A stretch of DNA of 64,000 nucleotides, from the NCBI RefSeq assembly GCF_000242915.1, contig NZ_AFRZ01000001.1, forward strand, positions 868,001-932,000. The letters are read 5' to 3'. The notes under the pieces were generated by a model, which did not search any database, was not told the origin of the DNA, and saw only the letters and a list, made by a program, of their open reading frames with translations. This stretch comes from Sulfurimonas gotlandica GD1. Lineage in GTDB: Bacteria; Campylobacterota; Campylobacteria; Campylobacterales; Sulfurimonadaceae. A program made the translations under genes and the position numbers. Of this stretch, positions 43,537 to 53,235 are shown one piece after another; the stretch's first letter is position 1, and each line of letters starts with the position of its first letter.

Positions 43537-44798
43537 TGGCGCTAGAAAGGGTCGAACTTTTTAATAAAAAAGAGTTCCTCTCCTTCTTGCTTTTCTGCCT
43601 ATTTATACTATCCTACTCTCTACTTATAAACTTTCAAGACTATAAAAATTTAACCAGATTTGACACTGTTGTAGTAGAAGCAACTCTCTTGAAACAATAC
43701 ACAAAGACAAAAGATGAGAAGAGCTATCAATTACTGAAACTAAAAACTGATGAGGGAATCAATTTTTATACCACGGCAAAAGAGTCATTTCCTGATGCCA
43801 AAGGTAAAAGACTTACTCTTGAGATATATTCAGACAAGATAACTTTTTATGGATATCTTACAAGCTTTTATGCATACAGCAAAACTAAACAGATTCATCA
43901 ATCGCAGACTATAAAACAAAGACTTAACTCTGCTATAGCATCTGAGCATAAAAATGAAGATATTACAAATATTTACCAAGCACTCTTTAGTGCAGCACCA
44001 CTAAACAAAGGTTTGCAAACTACATTCTCTACTCTTGGAGTATCACATCTTTTAGCAATTAGCGGGTTTCACTTAGGAGTTCTAAGTGCTCTGCTTTTCT
44101 TTTTATTTAAACCAATTTATAGCTACTTTCAAAACAGGTATTTTCCATATAGAAACTCCAAGTCAGATATCTTTTTGGCAGTTGCTTTATCTCTGCTTGT
44201 CTATCTGAATTTTCTAGACTCCCCTCCATCTTTGCTTCGAGCTTTTGCTATGCTTGTAATTGGCTTTGTACTTTATGACAGAGGTATAAAAATAATCTCT
44301 ATGCAGACTCTACTTCTTACAGTTATACTGCTTTTGGTATTATTTCCAAAACTATTATTCTCTCTTGGCTTTTGGTTATCAATTGCGGGAGTATTTTATA
44401 TATTCTTGTTTCTCATACACTTCAAGCACCTAGGTAAGTTATGGCAATTTATCTTGATACCGTTTTGGGTATATATTTTGATGTTGCCATTCTCTTTAGT
44501 TATCTTTGGAAATTTCAGCATCTACCATCCCCTCTCAATTATCTGGACAACACTTTTTACTCTTTTTTATCCTCTTAGTATTTTCTTGCATCTGATAGGT
44601 CAGGGAGATTTACTTGATGGGGTTTTGGAGTCTCTTATGCTCTTAGCTCAAAGCCAGTCAACCATAGAACTGGATGACGTGTGGCTAGTCTTGCATATTG
44701 TACTATCACTCATCAGCATCTTTAAAAAGAGTTTTGTCCCTCTACTACTCTTCTTTAGTCTCTCTTTTTTGATATACGCGATTAATCATGTAACATAG
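43536..44798 (+). CDS. comEC: DNA-uptake channel ComEC/Rec2, short form
   Basis: A 420-residue polytopic protein that carries transforming DNA across the inner membrane. The competence domain is recognised by ALFSAAPLNKGLQTTFSTLGVSHLLAISGFHLG near residue 150 and by PPSLLRAFAMLVIG near 230. It ends without the metallo-beta-lactamase domain of long ComEC, as in other Campylobacterota. Coupled to dnaB by a one-base overlap; the 3' end overlaps the convergent YihY gene by 54 bases. Confidence 0.87.
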   Translation: MALERVELFNKKEFLSFLLFCLFILSYSLLINFQDYKNLTRFDTVVVEATLLKQYTKTKDEKSYQLLKLKTDEGINFYTTAKESFPDAKGKRLTLEIYSDKITFYGYLTSFYAYSKTKQIHQSQTIKQRLNSAIASEHKNEDITNIYQALFSAAPLNKGLQTTFSTLGVSHLLAISGFHLGVLSALLFFLFKPIYSYFQNRYFPYRNSKSDIFLAVALSLLVYLNFLDSPPSLLRAFAMLVIGFVLYDRGIKIISMQTLLLTVILLLVLFPKLLFSLGFWLSIAGVFYIFLFLIHFKHLGKLWQFILIPFWVYILMLPFSLVIFGNFSIYHPLSIIWTTLFTLFYPLSIFLHLIGQGDLLDGVLESLMLLAQSQSTIELDDVWLVLHIVLSLISIFKKSFVPLLLFFSLSFLIYAINHVT

Positions 44799-45578
44799 CT
44801 TCAGTCCGTAGATAAAAATAATCCAAGAGACATAAATCCATAAAAATAAAAACATCATAATCGCAAAAGAACCATACATAGTTGTATACGCTTTGTTGTA
44901 AAAAACATACTCTATGAAGGCATTCTTAGAGATGCTAAATACTATGGAGATAATAAACGAGCTTATCAGAGATGCTCTTGGATTTATCTTAGTGTTTGCA
45001 CCGATTTGAAAGATAAGAAAAAATAGTGCCCAAATTATCATATATGGAACAATAGGAAGAATATTCAGTCCTGAAGTCATTGTGTTAGATGATATCATAA
45101 TCGCTAATTGTGCTGTTATGTAAAAAGAAGCCCCAAGTGCTATTGGCGTAAGTGTGAGCATCGTCCAGTAAGTTGTAACTGACTCCCACAGTGTCCTTGA
45201 TTTTGCATGAAAAATCTTATTTGCAATATACTCAAAATTTTTAAAAAACAGAAGTGAAGCAACTAAAATCATGACAAGACCAATAACTCCCATTTTTGCT
45301 GAGTTTGCCAAAAATCCATCAATATGACCCATTATAGCTTCAGAATTTACAGGCATCAGATTGGAGAATATAAATGTTTTTATACTCTCATAATGCTCAG
45401 CGAATGAGGGTAAAGAAGTAAGAAGTGTCATCATAATTAACAGTAAGGGGATAATCGTAAAGATTGTATAGAAGCTAAGACTAGCTGCAAACAGTGTTAG
45501 TTCCTTATCAACAAAAGTGCTGATAAAGAACTTCACATGTCTATAAAGATAATTAGCATTGATTTTATCTCTAATCAT
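44745..45578 (-). CDS. YihY/UPF0761 family inner-membrane protein
   Basis: A 277-residue protein with six predicted membrane helices of the YihY (formerly RNase BN) family: the DKELTLFAASLSFYTIFTIIPLLLI segment at 22-46 is the signature. Function unknown; the family is not a ribonuclease. It overlaps the convergent comEC by 54 bases and is preceded by a good AAGGA ribosome-binding site. Confidence 0.88.
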   Translation of the reverse strand: MIRDKINANYLYRHVKFFISTFVDKELTLFAASLSFYTIFTIIPLLLIMMTLLTSLPSFAEHYESIKTFIFSNLMPVNSEAIMGHIDGFLANSAKMGVIGLVMILVASLLFFKNFEYIANKIFHAKSRTLWESVTTYWTMLTLTPIALGASFYITAQLAIMISSNTMTSGLNILPIVPYMIIWALFFLIFQIGANTKINPRASLISSFIISIVFSISKNAFIEYVFYNKAYTTMYGSFAIMMFLFLWIYVSWIIFIYGLKLCYMINRVYQKRETKEE

Positions 45579-45604
45579 AGTAATATCCTTTTTAAATTAT
45601 ATAT

Positions 45605-46990
45605 TTAGTTTAGCCCCATCTTAGCAGGATTCAAAATATTATTAGGGTCAAATGCTTTTTTAATTGACTTAAATAGATTCATCTCTTCATCTGTAAATGC
45701 CATATGCATATATGGTGCTTTTGCAAGCCCTATTCCATGCTCACCTGAGAGAGTTCCACCTAAGTCAATAGTAGCTTGGAAAACCTCTTCAATGGCCTTG
45801 TAAGCGATTTTAACCTGCTCAGGATCGCTTCCATCAACCATAACGTTTGTGTGAACATTGCCATCGCCTGTATGACCAAAACATGGAATCTTTATTTGGT
45901 ACTTATCAGCAATAGCATAAAACTTCTCTAATAGCTCCGGCAGAGCAGAACGAGGAACTGTAACATCCTCATTTAGCTTTTTACTTCCATAAACACTAAG
46001 TGCCGGAGATGCATTACGACGAGCAAACCAGATATCAGCAGCTTCTTTTTTATCTTTTGCTATTTTAAATTCACTGCATCCATTTTCACGAAAAACTTTC
46101 TCTATCTGAGCCAGTTGAAAATTTAGATCATCTTCTAAATTTCCATCAACATCTGTAACCAAAAGTGCTCCAGCATCTACTGGAAGACCTTTGTTAAAAG
46201 TTTGCTCAACTGCTCTAATTGTCAAGTTATCTAAAAATTCCATAGCAACTGGTGTAATACCGCTTGCCATCGTTTTATAAACTGCTTCCATCGCATCATT
46301 TACAGTAGGAAAAATCCCCATTGCTGTTTTGGTAAGTTTTGGTTTTGGAATAAGTCTTAGAGTTATCTCAGTTAAAACAGCTAAAGTTCCCTCAGATGCT
46401 ATGAGTATTCCACTGATGTTATAGCCGGCAACATCTTTGATAGTTCTCTTTCCAGCTTTAATAATATCGCCATTAGGAAGTACTGCACGAGTAGCCATTA
46501 CATAATCTTTTGTGATTCCGTACTTCGCAGCTCTCATACCACCAGCATTTTCACTAACATTTCCACCTAGAGTTGAGTACTCTTGGCTAGCTGGGTCTGG
46601 CGGATAAAAAAGTCCTACCTCTTCTACAGCACGTTGCAAGTCCATATTGATAACGCCAGGCTGAACAATTGCAACCATGTTTTTCATATCTATCTCTAAA
46701 ATCTTATTCATATGTTTTTCCATAGCTAAAACAATACCACCGGAACTAGGAAGTGCTCCACCTGTAAAACCACTTCCGGCACCACGCGGTACTATAATTA
46801 TTCTATGCTCATTACAATACTTTAAAATCTCACTAATCTCTTGCTCATTTCTTGGGAAGATTACAGCATCTGGCTCAAAGTGTTCTCTGGTTGCATCATA
46901 TGAGTAAGCTATTAAGTGTGCTTTATCGCTATAGATATTATCATCACCAACGATGTTTGTAAAATGTTTTATATGTTTTGAATCAATCAT
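45605..46990 (-). CDS. glcD: FAD-linked oxidase (GlcD-type lactate/glycolate dehydrogenase)
   Basis: A 461-residue flavoprotein with an FAD-binding (PCMH) domain (VPRGAGSGFTGGALPS near residue 68, GGNVSENAGGMRAAKYG near 143) and a C-terminal FAD-oxidase domain (GHTGDGNVH near 370, GGTLSGEHGIGLAK near 410). It oxidises a 2-hydroxyacid and passes electrons to the quinone pool. The same gene lies next to pgbA in H. pylori (HP0509-HP0508). The start overlaps the upstream stop by four bases. Confidence 0.9.
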   Translation of the reverse strand: MIDSKHIKHFTNIVGDDNIYSDKAHLIAYSYDATREHFEPDAVIFPRNEQEISEILKYCNEHRIIIVPRGAGSGFTGGALPSSGGIVLAMEKHMNKILEIDMKNMVAIVQPGVINMDLQRAVEEVGLFYPPDPASQEYSTLGGNVSENAGGMRAAKYGITKDYVMATRAVLPNGDIIKAGKRTIKDVAGYNISGILIASEGTLAVLTEITLRLIPKPKLTKTAMGIFPTVNDAMEAVYKTMASGITPVAMEFLDNLTIRAVEQTFNKGLPVDAGALLVTDVDGNLEDDLNFQLAQIEKVFRENGCSEFKIAKDKKEAADIWFARRNASPALSVYGSKKLNEDVTVPRSALPELLEKFYAIADKYQIKIPCFGHTGDGNVHTNVMVDGSDPEQVKIAYKAIEEVFQATIDLGGTLSGEHGIGLAKAPYMHMAFTDEEMNLFKSIKKAFDPNNILNPAKMGLN

Positions 46991-47760
46991 TCTGAAACCT
47001 TTGGTTTGAAATTTTTCACTATATTTTGTAGTTCTTTGTTGTTTGGATTTGCCTCTGTTAACAACTCGTAGTAATAAGGTTCGTATGACTCTAATTCATC
47101 ACTTCCTTCTCCCCACCAGGCAGCTTCTATCTCTTCGATTCTTGTGTAAAAAGGCAGTTTTGTACTATCTTGATTTAACTGAGCCTCCGTAATCGTTAAT
47201 ATTTTAAAACTTTTAGCATCAATTGTAAAAAGCTTTTTCTCTAAATATATAAAGACTAAACCAACAGATGCAGCAATTGAAAGTTTTGTAAAATCTTCTC
47301 TAAGTGGCGTCGGGTGTCCATTAAAAGATAAAATAGTCGCGAAAATATCTGGATGAACCCATTGTAAGTCTTTTACACTTCTTGTAATCCTATGATAAAT
47401 CTCTTCATTTGGAGAGATTAAAATACCTCTTGTGTATCCAAAAGCTAAAATAGCTTCATCCCCAACTTTTACACTCCACTTACCACTAGGAAGTGCATTA
47501 TTTTTTAGAGCATCGTATGGACTCATTTTAAGAGTTGCCACCTTGCTCTGCTCATCATAATTAGTAACTACAATATTTTTTAAAATAACCGTGTGGTCCT
47601 GAGCAATTTTATGAGATATAAAACCACTCATACCAACATCAATCTTATCTATCTCGATTGTTGCAATACTATTTTGTTCATCAACACTGATAAGAGGTGA
47701 CTTTACAATTCCAGCTATAAGCTCTAAGGCAAGAAATAAAACTAAAAATATATACTTCAT
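46987..47760 (-). CDS. Plasminogen-binding-domain (PgbA N-terminal) protein
   Basis: A 257-residue exported protein with signal peptide (MKYIFLVLFLALELIAG). The N-terminal half (IVKSPLISVDEQNSIATIEIDKIDVGMSGFI...) resembles the PGBA_N domain of H. pylori PgbA (HP0508), which also precedes glcD. The lysine-rich C-terminal tail of PgbA that binds plasminogen is absent, so an envelope role unrelated to a host is more likely here. Confidence 0.78.
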   Translation of the reverse strand: MKYIFLVLFLALELIAGIVKSPLISVDEQNSIATIEIDKIDVGMSGFISHKIAQDHTVILKNIVVTNYDEQSKVATLKMSPYDALKNNALPSGKWSVKVGDEAILAFGYTRGILISPNEEIYHRITRSVKDLQWVHPDIFATILSFNGHPTPLREDFTKLSIAASVGLVFIYLEKKLFTIDAKSFKILTITEAQLNQDSTKLPFYTRIEEIEAAWWGEGSDELESYEPYYYELLTEANPNNKELQNIVKNFKPKVSE

Positions 47761-47871
47761 TAACTATCCTACTATTATTTATGCGATTATAGCAAAGCAA
47801 ACCTCATACTAAGCCAACTTTTGTTAGAGTTTCTAAATTATTTCAAAAAATTTAATATTTATGGTTATTTA

Positions 47872-49056
47872 ATGATACGATTTTTTCTACTTTTTCTACT
47901 GACAACCTCTCTTTTTAGCTCTCAAGTTGAGAGATTCAGATGGCTTAACGGCGAAACTTATCTAATATTTTTAGAAAAGCAGAACCTTCCTGTTAAAAAA
48001 CTATATTATGACCTTGACAAAGATGATCAAAGGCTGACAGAAGAGATGAGAACAGGTGTCCACTGTCAGATTTTAAAAGATAACAATGGAGCTATTGAAC
48101 AAATTTTACTTCCACTAAATGATGAGCTTCAAATTCATATATTTAAACATAAAGATGAGTATAATTTTGAAGCAATTCCCATTATTTCTAGCACAAAGAC
48201 AGAAGCATTTACTCTTAAAATAGACAACTCTCCATACTATGACATCATCAAAGCAACAGGCTCTAAAAAATTAGCACAAATTTTTGTATCAAATTTTAGA
48301 AACTCTCTAAATTTTAAAAGAGACCTAAGAAAAGGTGATACACTAGTAATGGTTTATGATCAAAAATATCGTCTTGGCCGTCCTTTCTCAATGCCAACAC
48401 TAAAAGTTGCCATGATAGAAATGAGAAATAAAAAACACTTTATATATTTAAATGATGATGATAGATATTATGATGAAAAAGGTCATGAAGTAGAAGGATT
48501 CTTACTAGCTCGTCCGGTACGTGGGGCTAGAGTTTCATCACACTTCACAAATAGAAGGTTTCATCCTGTGTTGAAAAAATGGAAGGCTCACCTTGGCATT
48601 GACTATGCAGCAAGACGTGGAACACCTGTCATTGCAGCAGGAAGTGGAACAATAATTTACTCAGCATATCTGGGAAGCTATGGCAACTTAGTTAAAATAC
48701 GTCATGCTGATGGATATGAGACTAGATATGCTCACCTAAAATCATTTCGCAGAGGTATAAAAAGAGGCAAGCATGTTAAAAAAGGTGACACTATAGGCTA
48801 TGTTGGAAACACTGGCCGTTCTACTGGTCCACACCTTCATTTTGAACTTAGAACAGACGGTCGTGCTATTAACCCTCTTCGCGTCGTTCAAGTTACAACG
48901 AAGAAGCTAAAAGGCAATGAGAGTAAGGCGTTTTTTAAACTAAAAGAAAACTATGATCAAAGAATAAATCTACATTTGGTTAATAAAACACCTTTTGAGA
49001 AACCTCAAAAAGTAGAACAAGTTTGTTACTTCTATAACGGAGCACACTGTGAGTAA
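47872..49056 (+). CDS. csd3: M23 peptidoglycan endopeptidase (Csd3/HdpA-like)
   Basis: I prefer the ATG at 47872 (MIRFFLLFLLTTSLFSS), which gives a signal peptide and a protein of 394 residues; the open frame starts at TTG 47821. The M23 domain is at about 235-345: HLGIDYAARRGTPVIA gives the HxxxD zinc ligands and GPHLHFELR the HxH. In H. pylori Csd3 (HP0506) lies in the same neighbourhood as pgbA and glcD and shapes the helical cell by trimming peptide cross-links. Its end overlaps the Nudix start by eight bases. Confidence 0.87.
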   Translation: MIRFFLLFLLTTSLFSSQVERFRWLNGETYLIFLEKQNLPVKKLYYDLDKDDQRLTEEMRTGVHCQILKDNNGAIEQILLPLNDELQIHIFKHKDEYNFEAIPIISSTKTEAFTLKIDNSPYYDIIKATGSKKLAQIFVSNFRNSLNFKRDLRKGDTLVMVYDQKYRLGRPFSMPTLKVAMIEMRNKKHFIYLNDDDRYYDEKGHEVEGFLLARPVRGARVSSHFTNRRFHPVLKKWKAHLGIDYAARRGTPVIAAGSGTIIYSAYLGSYGNLVKIRHADGYETRYAHLKSFRRGIKRGKHVKKGDTIGYVGNTGRSTGPHLHFELRTDGRAINPLRVVQVTTKKLKGNESKAFFKLKENYDQRINLHLVNKTPFEKPQKVEQVCYFYNGAHCE

Positions 49057-49612
49057 AATAGACTCTATAGAACAACTCTCAAATCCAAAGTTTATAAAGC
49101 CAATAAAAATAAACTACACTCAAAATAAAAAGAAAAAAGTCTGGGAAGCAGTAATCTCTCATGATAGTGTCGCAGTGCTTCTTTGGCATCGGGACAAAGA
49201 CGCATTTGTTCTAGTAAAACAGTTAAGAGCTACCGTTTTAAACAAGAATAAAATAGATGGCATGATGTATGAACTGTGTGCAGGCATAGTAGATAAAAAA
49301 ACAACAAATGTGCAAATAGCAAAAGAAGAGATTCATGAAGAGTGCGGATATGATGTACCTGTAGAAAATCTAGAAAAAATCAGTTCTTTTTACACGAGTG
49401 TTGGTATCTCAGGTACACATCAGACTCTCTATTATGCTGAAATAGATGAAAGTATGATGGTTCATGAAGGTGGTGGATTAGAGGAAGAAGAGATAGAAGT
49501 CATATATATTCCGACTCAAGAAGCTAAAACTTTTATGTTTGATGAGAGTTATCAAAAGACTACAGGAGTCATGCTCTCTATCTACTGGTTTTTTGAGAAC
49601 AAAACTACTTAG
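49049..49612 (+). CDS. NUDT14-like Nudix hydrolase (nucleoside-diphosphate sugar)
   Basis: A 187-residue Nudix protein. The Nudix box appears as GIVDKKTTNVQIAKEEIHEECGY (too long to give whole elsewhere): the key EExxEECGY part is present but the GX5E glutamate is T and the arginine before EU is E. The same substitutions occur in UDP-glucose pyrophosphatases of NUDT14 type, as does the later GGGLEEEEIEVIYIP. I infer hydrolysis of a UDP- or ADP-sugar. Its stop overlaps the convergent priA stop by four bases. Confidence 0.85.
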   Translation: MSKIDSIEQLSNPKFIKPIKINYTQNKKKKVWEAVISHDSVAVLLWHRDKDAFVLVKQLRATVLNKNKIDGMMYELCAGIVDKKTTNVQIAKEEIHEECGYDVPVENLEKISSFYTSVGISGTHQTLYYAEIDESMMVHEGGGLEEEEIEVIYIPTQEAKTFMFDESYQKTTGVMLSIYWFFENKTT

Positions 49613-51465
49613 CCAAACTCTATAGGGTCCATATCTACTTCAGCTAAATCTACTTTGCATCTAGATATTGCCTTGATTATGTCCGTACTTTTATCTGAGC
49701 GAAGAAGTATTTCAAATCTATATTTATCAGATATTCTCTCAACAGCGCACTTACCAAATCCTACTATTTCTACATTTGATTCATGAGATAAAAGCTCTTG
49801 CATCTTTCGCATCTGCTCTTGAGCTTTTGCTCCATTTTTATGAGAAAAAAGAATTCGACATAATTTTTTATATGGAGGATAGAGATCTTGTCTGTAAATC
49901 TTTTCCTCTTCCAAAAACTCTTCATACTTATCCATGTAAGCACTGAAAAACTCTTCATTAAAACTCTGAACTAAAACCTTGGCATTTTTCGCCCTACCAC
50001 TTCTGCCAGACACTTGGATGAGTGAAGATAGAGCTTTTTCTCTGGCTCTGTAGTCACTCATATTTAACATATTGTCCATTCCCAGAACAACTGCTAAAGT
50101 AACACCATGATAATCATGTCCTTTACTTAGCATCTGTGTTCCTACAAGAATATCCGTTTCATTATCGTTAAAGCGTTTAAGAGCTTTTTTGAGCTTGCTG
50201 GCAGTTGTTATAGCATCACGATCGAACTGCTCAACCCTTGCATCTACGAACTCTTCACTTATAACTTTTACTGCCTCAGCTGTTCCAAGACGCGAACTAA
50301 CTAAAGATGGACTTCTACACTCACTACATACCTGAGGAATAGCTTGAGTATAGTTACAGTAGTGACACTTCAAAGCGCGAGATTTTTGATGTATGCTCAT
50401 CCCAATACTGCAAAACACACACTGAGTTGTATGACCGCAATCTTGGCAGATTAAGTACTTAAAATTTGCCCTAGTTGGAAGAAAAACAATCGATTGATCT
50501 TTTGCTTTTAAAGTACTTTTTAAGCTCTGTAAAATAAGTGGAGATAAAGCTTCGGCTGACTTTTCATAAATAAACTCTCTGTTTGCACTAAAGAAACCAC
50601 CTTTAAGTCTAAAGTATGGAAATTTTGTAAAAGAGTTCAAAGATGGTGTAGCACTTCCTAAAACAACAGGGACATCATAAAGTTTACCCATATAAATAGC
50701 TATATCTCGAGCATTATAACGAGGTCTTGATGATGATTTATAGCTGTCATCATGTTCTTCATCTACAACTATCAGACCTAAATCATTTACAGGTAAAAAG
50801 AGAGTTGAACGTGGCCCTGCTATTATCTTTGCATTTCCATTATAAATCTTCTCAAGAGCTTTTCTTTTTTGAAGGGGAGTTAGTTTAGAATGCCACATAA
50901 CAACTGCTTCACCAAAATGGTGTTCTAGTCTTTGACTCATCTGAGGTGTTAGGGAAATTTCTGGCATCAGAAAAATTGAGCGTTTAGCAGATGCTATCAT
51001 CTCCTCAAAATATTTCATATATATTTCAGTCTTTCCACTACCTGTATCTCCAAAAAGCAGTGAAGTTTTATGGGTTTTTAAAAAAACTAATGCTTCTTCT
51101 TGTTTTTGAGAGAGTTCTATTTGGCTATGTAATGGTTTTGTTATATTATTTTCTAGTTCCACCTCTTCTGAGGTGGAACTAGAAAAAGGAGTCATAACAC
51201 CAAGTGCTTCACCCACAGAACAAACATAATAAGTTGAGATAAATCTGGCTAATTCTATTTGTTTTTTAGAGTAAATGAAATCACTTATTTCTATGACTTT
51301 TAAAGTTTTAAATTCTGGTTCATCTGTTTTTAAGAGAACAACACCATTTAGAATTCTATTTCTAACATTTACACTTACTCTAGTGCCTATGCTTATGGTT
51401 TGCAATGAGTTATATGTAAATGGCTCAAGAGGCGAGCCAAGAAGAGAAATATTATAAAATTTCAA
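49609..51465 (-). CDS. priA: Primosomal helicase PriA
   Basis: A 618-residue replication-restart helicase. Walker A is LLFGDTGSGKTEIYMK near residue 138, Walker B DEEHDDSYKSSS near 232, and the zinc-binding cysteines lie between about 340 and 385 (CQDCGH, CVFC, CHYC, CSEC) in the helicase lobe. The N-terminal DNA-binding domain is shorter than in E. coli, as in other Campylobacterota. It follows the pseudopilin gene by ten bases on the same strand. Confidence 0.94.
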   Translation of the reverse strand: MKFYNISLLGSPLEPFTYNSLQTISIGTRVSVNVRNRILNGVVLLKTDEPEFKTLKVIEISDFIYSKKQIELARFISTYYVCSVGEALGVMTPFSSSTSEEVELENNITKPLHSQIELSQKQEEALVFLKTHKTSLLFGDTGSGKTEIYMKYFEEMIASAKRSIFLMPEISLTPQMSQRLEHHFGEAVVMWHSKLTPLQKRKALEKIYNGNAKIIAGPRSTLFLPVNDLGLIVVDEEHDDSYKSSSRPRYNARDIAIYMGKLYDVPVVLGSATPSLNSFTKFPYFRLKGGFFSANREFIYEKSAEALSPLILQSLKSTLKAKDQSIVFLPTRANFKYLICQDCGHTTQCVFCSIGMSIHQKSRALKCHYCNYTQAIPQVCSECRSPSLVSSRLGTAEAVKVISEEFVDARVEQFDRDAITTASKLKKALKRFNDNETDILVGTQMLSKGHDYHGVTLAVVLGMDNMLNMSDYRAREKALSSLIQVSGRSGRAKNAKVLVQSFNEEFFSAYMDKYEEFLEEEKIYRQDLYPPYKKLCRILFSHKNGAKAQEQMRKMQELLSHESNVEIVGFGKCAVERISDKYRFEILLRSDKSTDIIKAISRCKVDLAEVDMDPIEFG

Positions 51466-51475
51466 TAATTTATAT

Positions 51476-51943
51476 CTAATTAATTAGATTTTCACATAGT
51501 GCATTTTGTGCTGCACTTCCAGCTGTTGTACTACATGTAAACCTACCATTTGCTACAGTATACGTGAAAGTAAGTGTTACTCCGTTAATGGTAATAGTAT
51601 ATGTATCTGTTGTTCCAGCGTTAACTATGCCTTGAGCCCAATCACCAGCAGATACACCATACATTAAAAGTGTTCTGTTTGCATCACTACCAGTAAAAAG
51701 GTTATCTCCTGCTACACCCGTACTAAGTCTAGGCATATATGTACTAACGCCTCTTATTAACTGAGTTTGTCTCTCACTAACAATAGCAGAACGAATAGAA
51801 GCAATATCTGAACGGCCCTTAGCTATTTCTGCATCTGTACGAGTTGCCGCAAATCTAGGAATAGCAATGGCTGCCAAAATACCTAAAATCACAATAACAA
51901 ATACCATTTCTATCATTGTAAAAGCGTTTTTTGATTTTTGCAT
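51476..51943 (-). CDS. Type II-type pseudopilin
   Basis: A 155-residue prepilin-like protein. The N-methylation site follows MQKSKNAFTMIEMVFVIVILG: a short leader, F/A at the cleavage site, and the glutamate at +5 of the mature part. The helix AAIAIPRFAATRTDA is shared with the next pseudopilin. The two cysteines near the C-terminus (CSTT and CENL) may form a disulfide. The leader suggests PilD-type processing. The adjacent second pseudopilin and priA share direction. Confidence 0.85.
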   Translation of the reverse strand: MQKSKNAFTMIEMVFVIVILGILAAIAIPRFAATRTDAEIAKGRSDIASIRSAIVSERQTQLIRGVSTYMPRLSTGVAGDNLFTGSDANRTLLMYGVSAGDWAQGIVNAGTTDTYTITINGVTLTFTYTVANGRFTCSTTAGSAAQNALCENLIN

Positions 51944-52064
51944 GAAGAACTCCTTGTAAAAAAAGGTTTAGATTATTTAGTTTACTATATTAACATTATT
52001 TAGATTATTTTAGTTTAAAGTTTTATGTTTATGATTTTTAAATGAAAGAAGATTCTATTATATG

Positions 52065-52090
52065 CGTTCCATCTCGGGAGAGATGGAACG
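52065..52090. terminator. Strong hairpin between the pseudopilin genes
   Basis: Perfect 11-bp stem (CGTTCCATCTC/GAGATGGAACG, loop GGGA) 21 bases beyond the stop of the upstream pseudopilin gene. It could limit transcription of the downstream pseudopilin and priA. Confidence 0.55.
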
Positions 52091-52111
52091 AGAAGGAAGA
52101 AAAGTAACTAT

Positions 52112-52597
52112 TTAGTAAGCTACACCAACACCACCAAAGGCATGTACTTTTGCTGTACCATCAGCAGCACAAACATTATTTTTTAATGCTGCTGCTTTAG
52201 CACCAACACATACTGGATCTGTTCCGCCAGCAAGAGCTGTTACTGAAACATTTCCATCTGTTGTTGCTGATATACTGAAACAACTTTTTGCAGCTGTAGT
52301 ACCGTCATTAAGGTAAACTGCTGTTCCTGTCGCCCATGCTCCAGATGCAGTACCACCTGCAGCAGTAGTATCAAGACGAACATTAGTCATATCCGACCAA
52401 TTTGCTCCAGTAAAAGTACCCTTTGATGTATAGTAGGCACCAATATCACTCACAGCAGTAGCAATGTTTGAAGCTACTTTAGACACACCAGCATCTGTAC
52501 GTGTAGCAGCAAGCTTTGGAATAGCTACAGCAGCTAAAATACCTAAAATAACGATAACAAAGATCAATTCGATCATAGTAAAACCAGCTCTTTTCAT
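52112..52597 (-). CDS. Type II-type pseudopilin
   Basis: A 161-residue prepilin-like protein beginning MKRAGFTMIELIFVIVILG with a six-residue leader and the glutamate at +5. The helix AAVAIPKLAATRTDAGV is close to that of the neighbour, so the pair probably arose by duplication. Four cysteines are visible in the C-terminal part. It has an AGGAGTTC ribosome-binding site and is the first gene of the leftward pseudopilin-priA run. Such pairs belong to type II secretion or competence-like pseudopili; the rest of that machine is outside the window. Confidence 0.86.
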   Translation of the reverse strand: MKRAGFTMIELIFVIVILGILAAVAIPKLAATRTDAGVSKVASNIATAVSDIGAYYTSKGTFTGANWSDMTNVRLDTTAAGGTASGAWATGTAVYLNDGTTAAKSCFSISATTDGNVSVTALAGGTDPVCVGAKAAALKNNVCAADGTAKVHAFGGVGVAY

Positions 52598-52751
52598 AAG
52601 AACTCCTTTGAATTAAAAAAATGGGCTACTCTAGTAACCGTGGAACAATTATCCGCCAGATAGCATTAATTCTTGCTTAAAGTAAACTATTTTGTTGTTA
52701 TTATCTATTTTGTTATAAAAAATTAACAAATATAAAATAACTATAGTATTT

Positions 52752-52767
52752 TGGAACTAAAATTGCT
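52752..52767 (+). promoter_or_regulatory. Sigma-54 promoter for flgB
   Basis: TGGAACTAAAATTGCT matches the RpoN consensus TGGCACN5TTGCW at all but one position, with the invariant GG and GC ten bases apart. It lies 28 bases before the flgB ATG. RpoN control of the flgB operon is known in Campylobacter and Helicobacter. Confidence 0.8.
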
Positions 52768-52794
52768 TACTTCCTTTAAAATAAAGGAGTAGTT

Positions 52795-53226
52795 ATGAGC
52801 GTAGAAATTTCTCGTACACATGGATTGATCTCAGATGCACTTGATTACAGAGCTATGAGACAAGATATGATATCTTCAAACATCGCAAATGCTGATACTC
52901 CTTTTTATAGACCAAGAGATATAAGTTTTGCTGATGCTTTAGCTGCAAAGAAAGCTGACATCTTAAACGAAGGCAGTGATAAACTAGCACTGGCTCAAAC
53001 AAATGGTGCGCATATTCCTCTTCACAATGAAAAAGGCAACTATAAGCCTACGACATTTTACAGAGATGGACATATGGCAAGAAATGATGGCAATAGTGTT
53101 GACTTAGATGTTGAAACAACTGAGATGAGTAAAAACTCGGTAATGTTCAACGCCTTAATTCAAGCAAATAAAAAAGATAGCATGATCTTCAAAAGTGTTA
53201 TCGACGCATCATCAAAAGTAAGTTAA
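52795..53226 (+). CDS. flgB: Flagellar basal-body rod protein FlgB
   Basis: A 143-residue proximal-rod protein. The N-terminal QDMISSNIANADTPFYRPRDISF with the NxANxxTP motif, and the C-terminal SVMFNALIQANKKDSMIFKSVI helix, are typical. It starts the rod operon flgB-flgC-fliE behind a sigma-54 promoter, with an AAGGAG ribosome-binding site. Confidence 0.94.
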   Translation: MSVEISRTHGLISDALDYRAMRQDMISSNIANADTPFYRPRDISFADALAAKKADILNEGSDKLALAQTNGAHIPLHNEKGNYKPTTFYRDGHMARNDGNSVDLDVETTEMSKNSVMFNALIQANKKDSMIFKSVIDASSKVS

Positions 53227-53235
53227 GGATAAACA

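Noticed and set aside
51476-52597. Complete type II secretion or type IV pilus locus
   Set aside because: Only two pseudopilin genes are present; no ATPase, secretin or platform protein lies nearby in the window.
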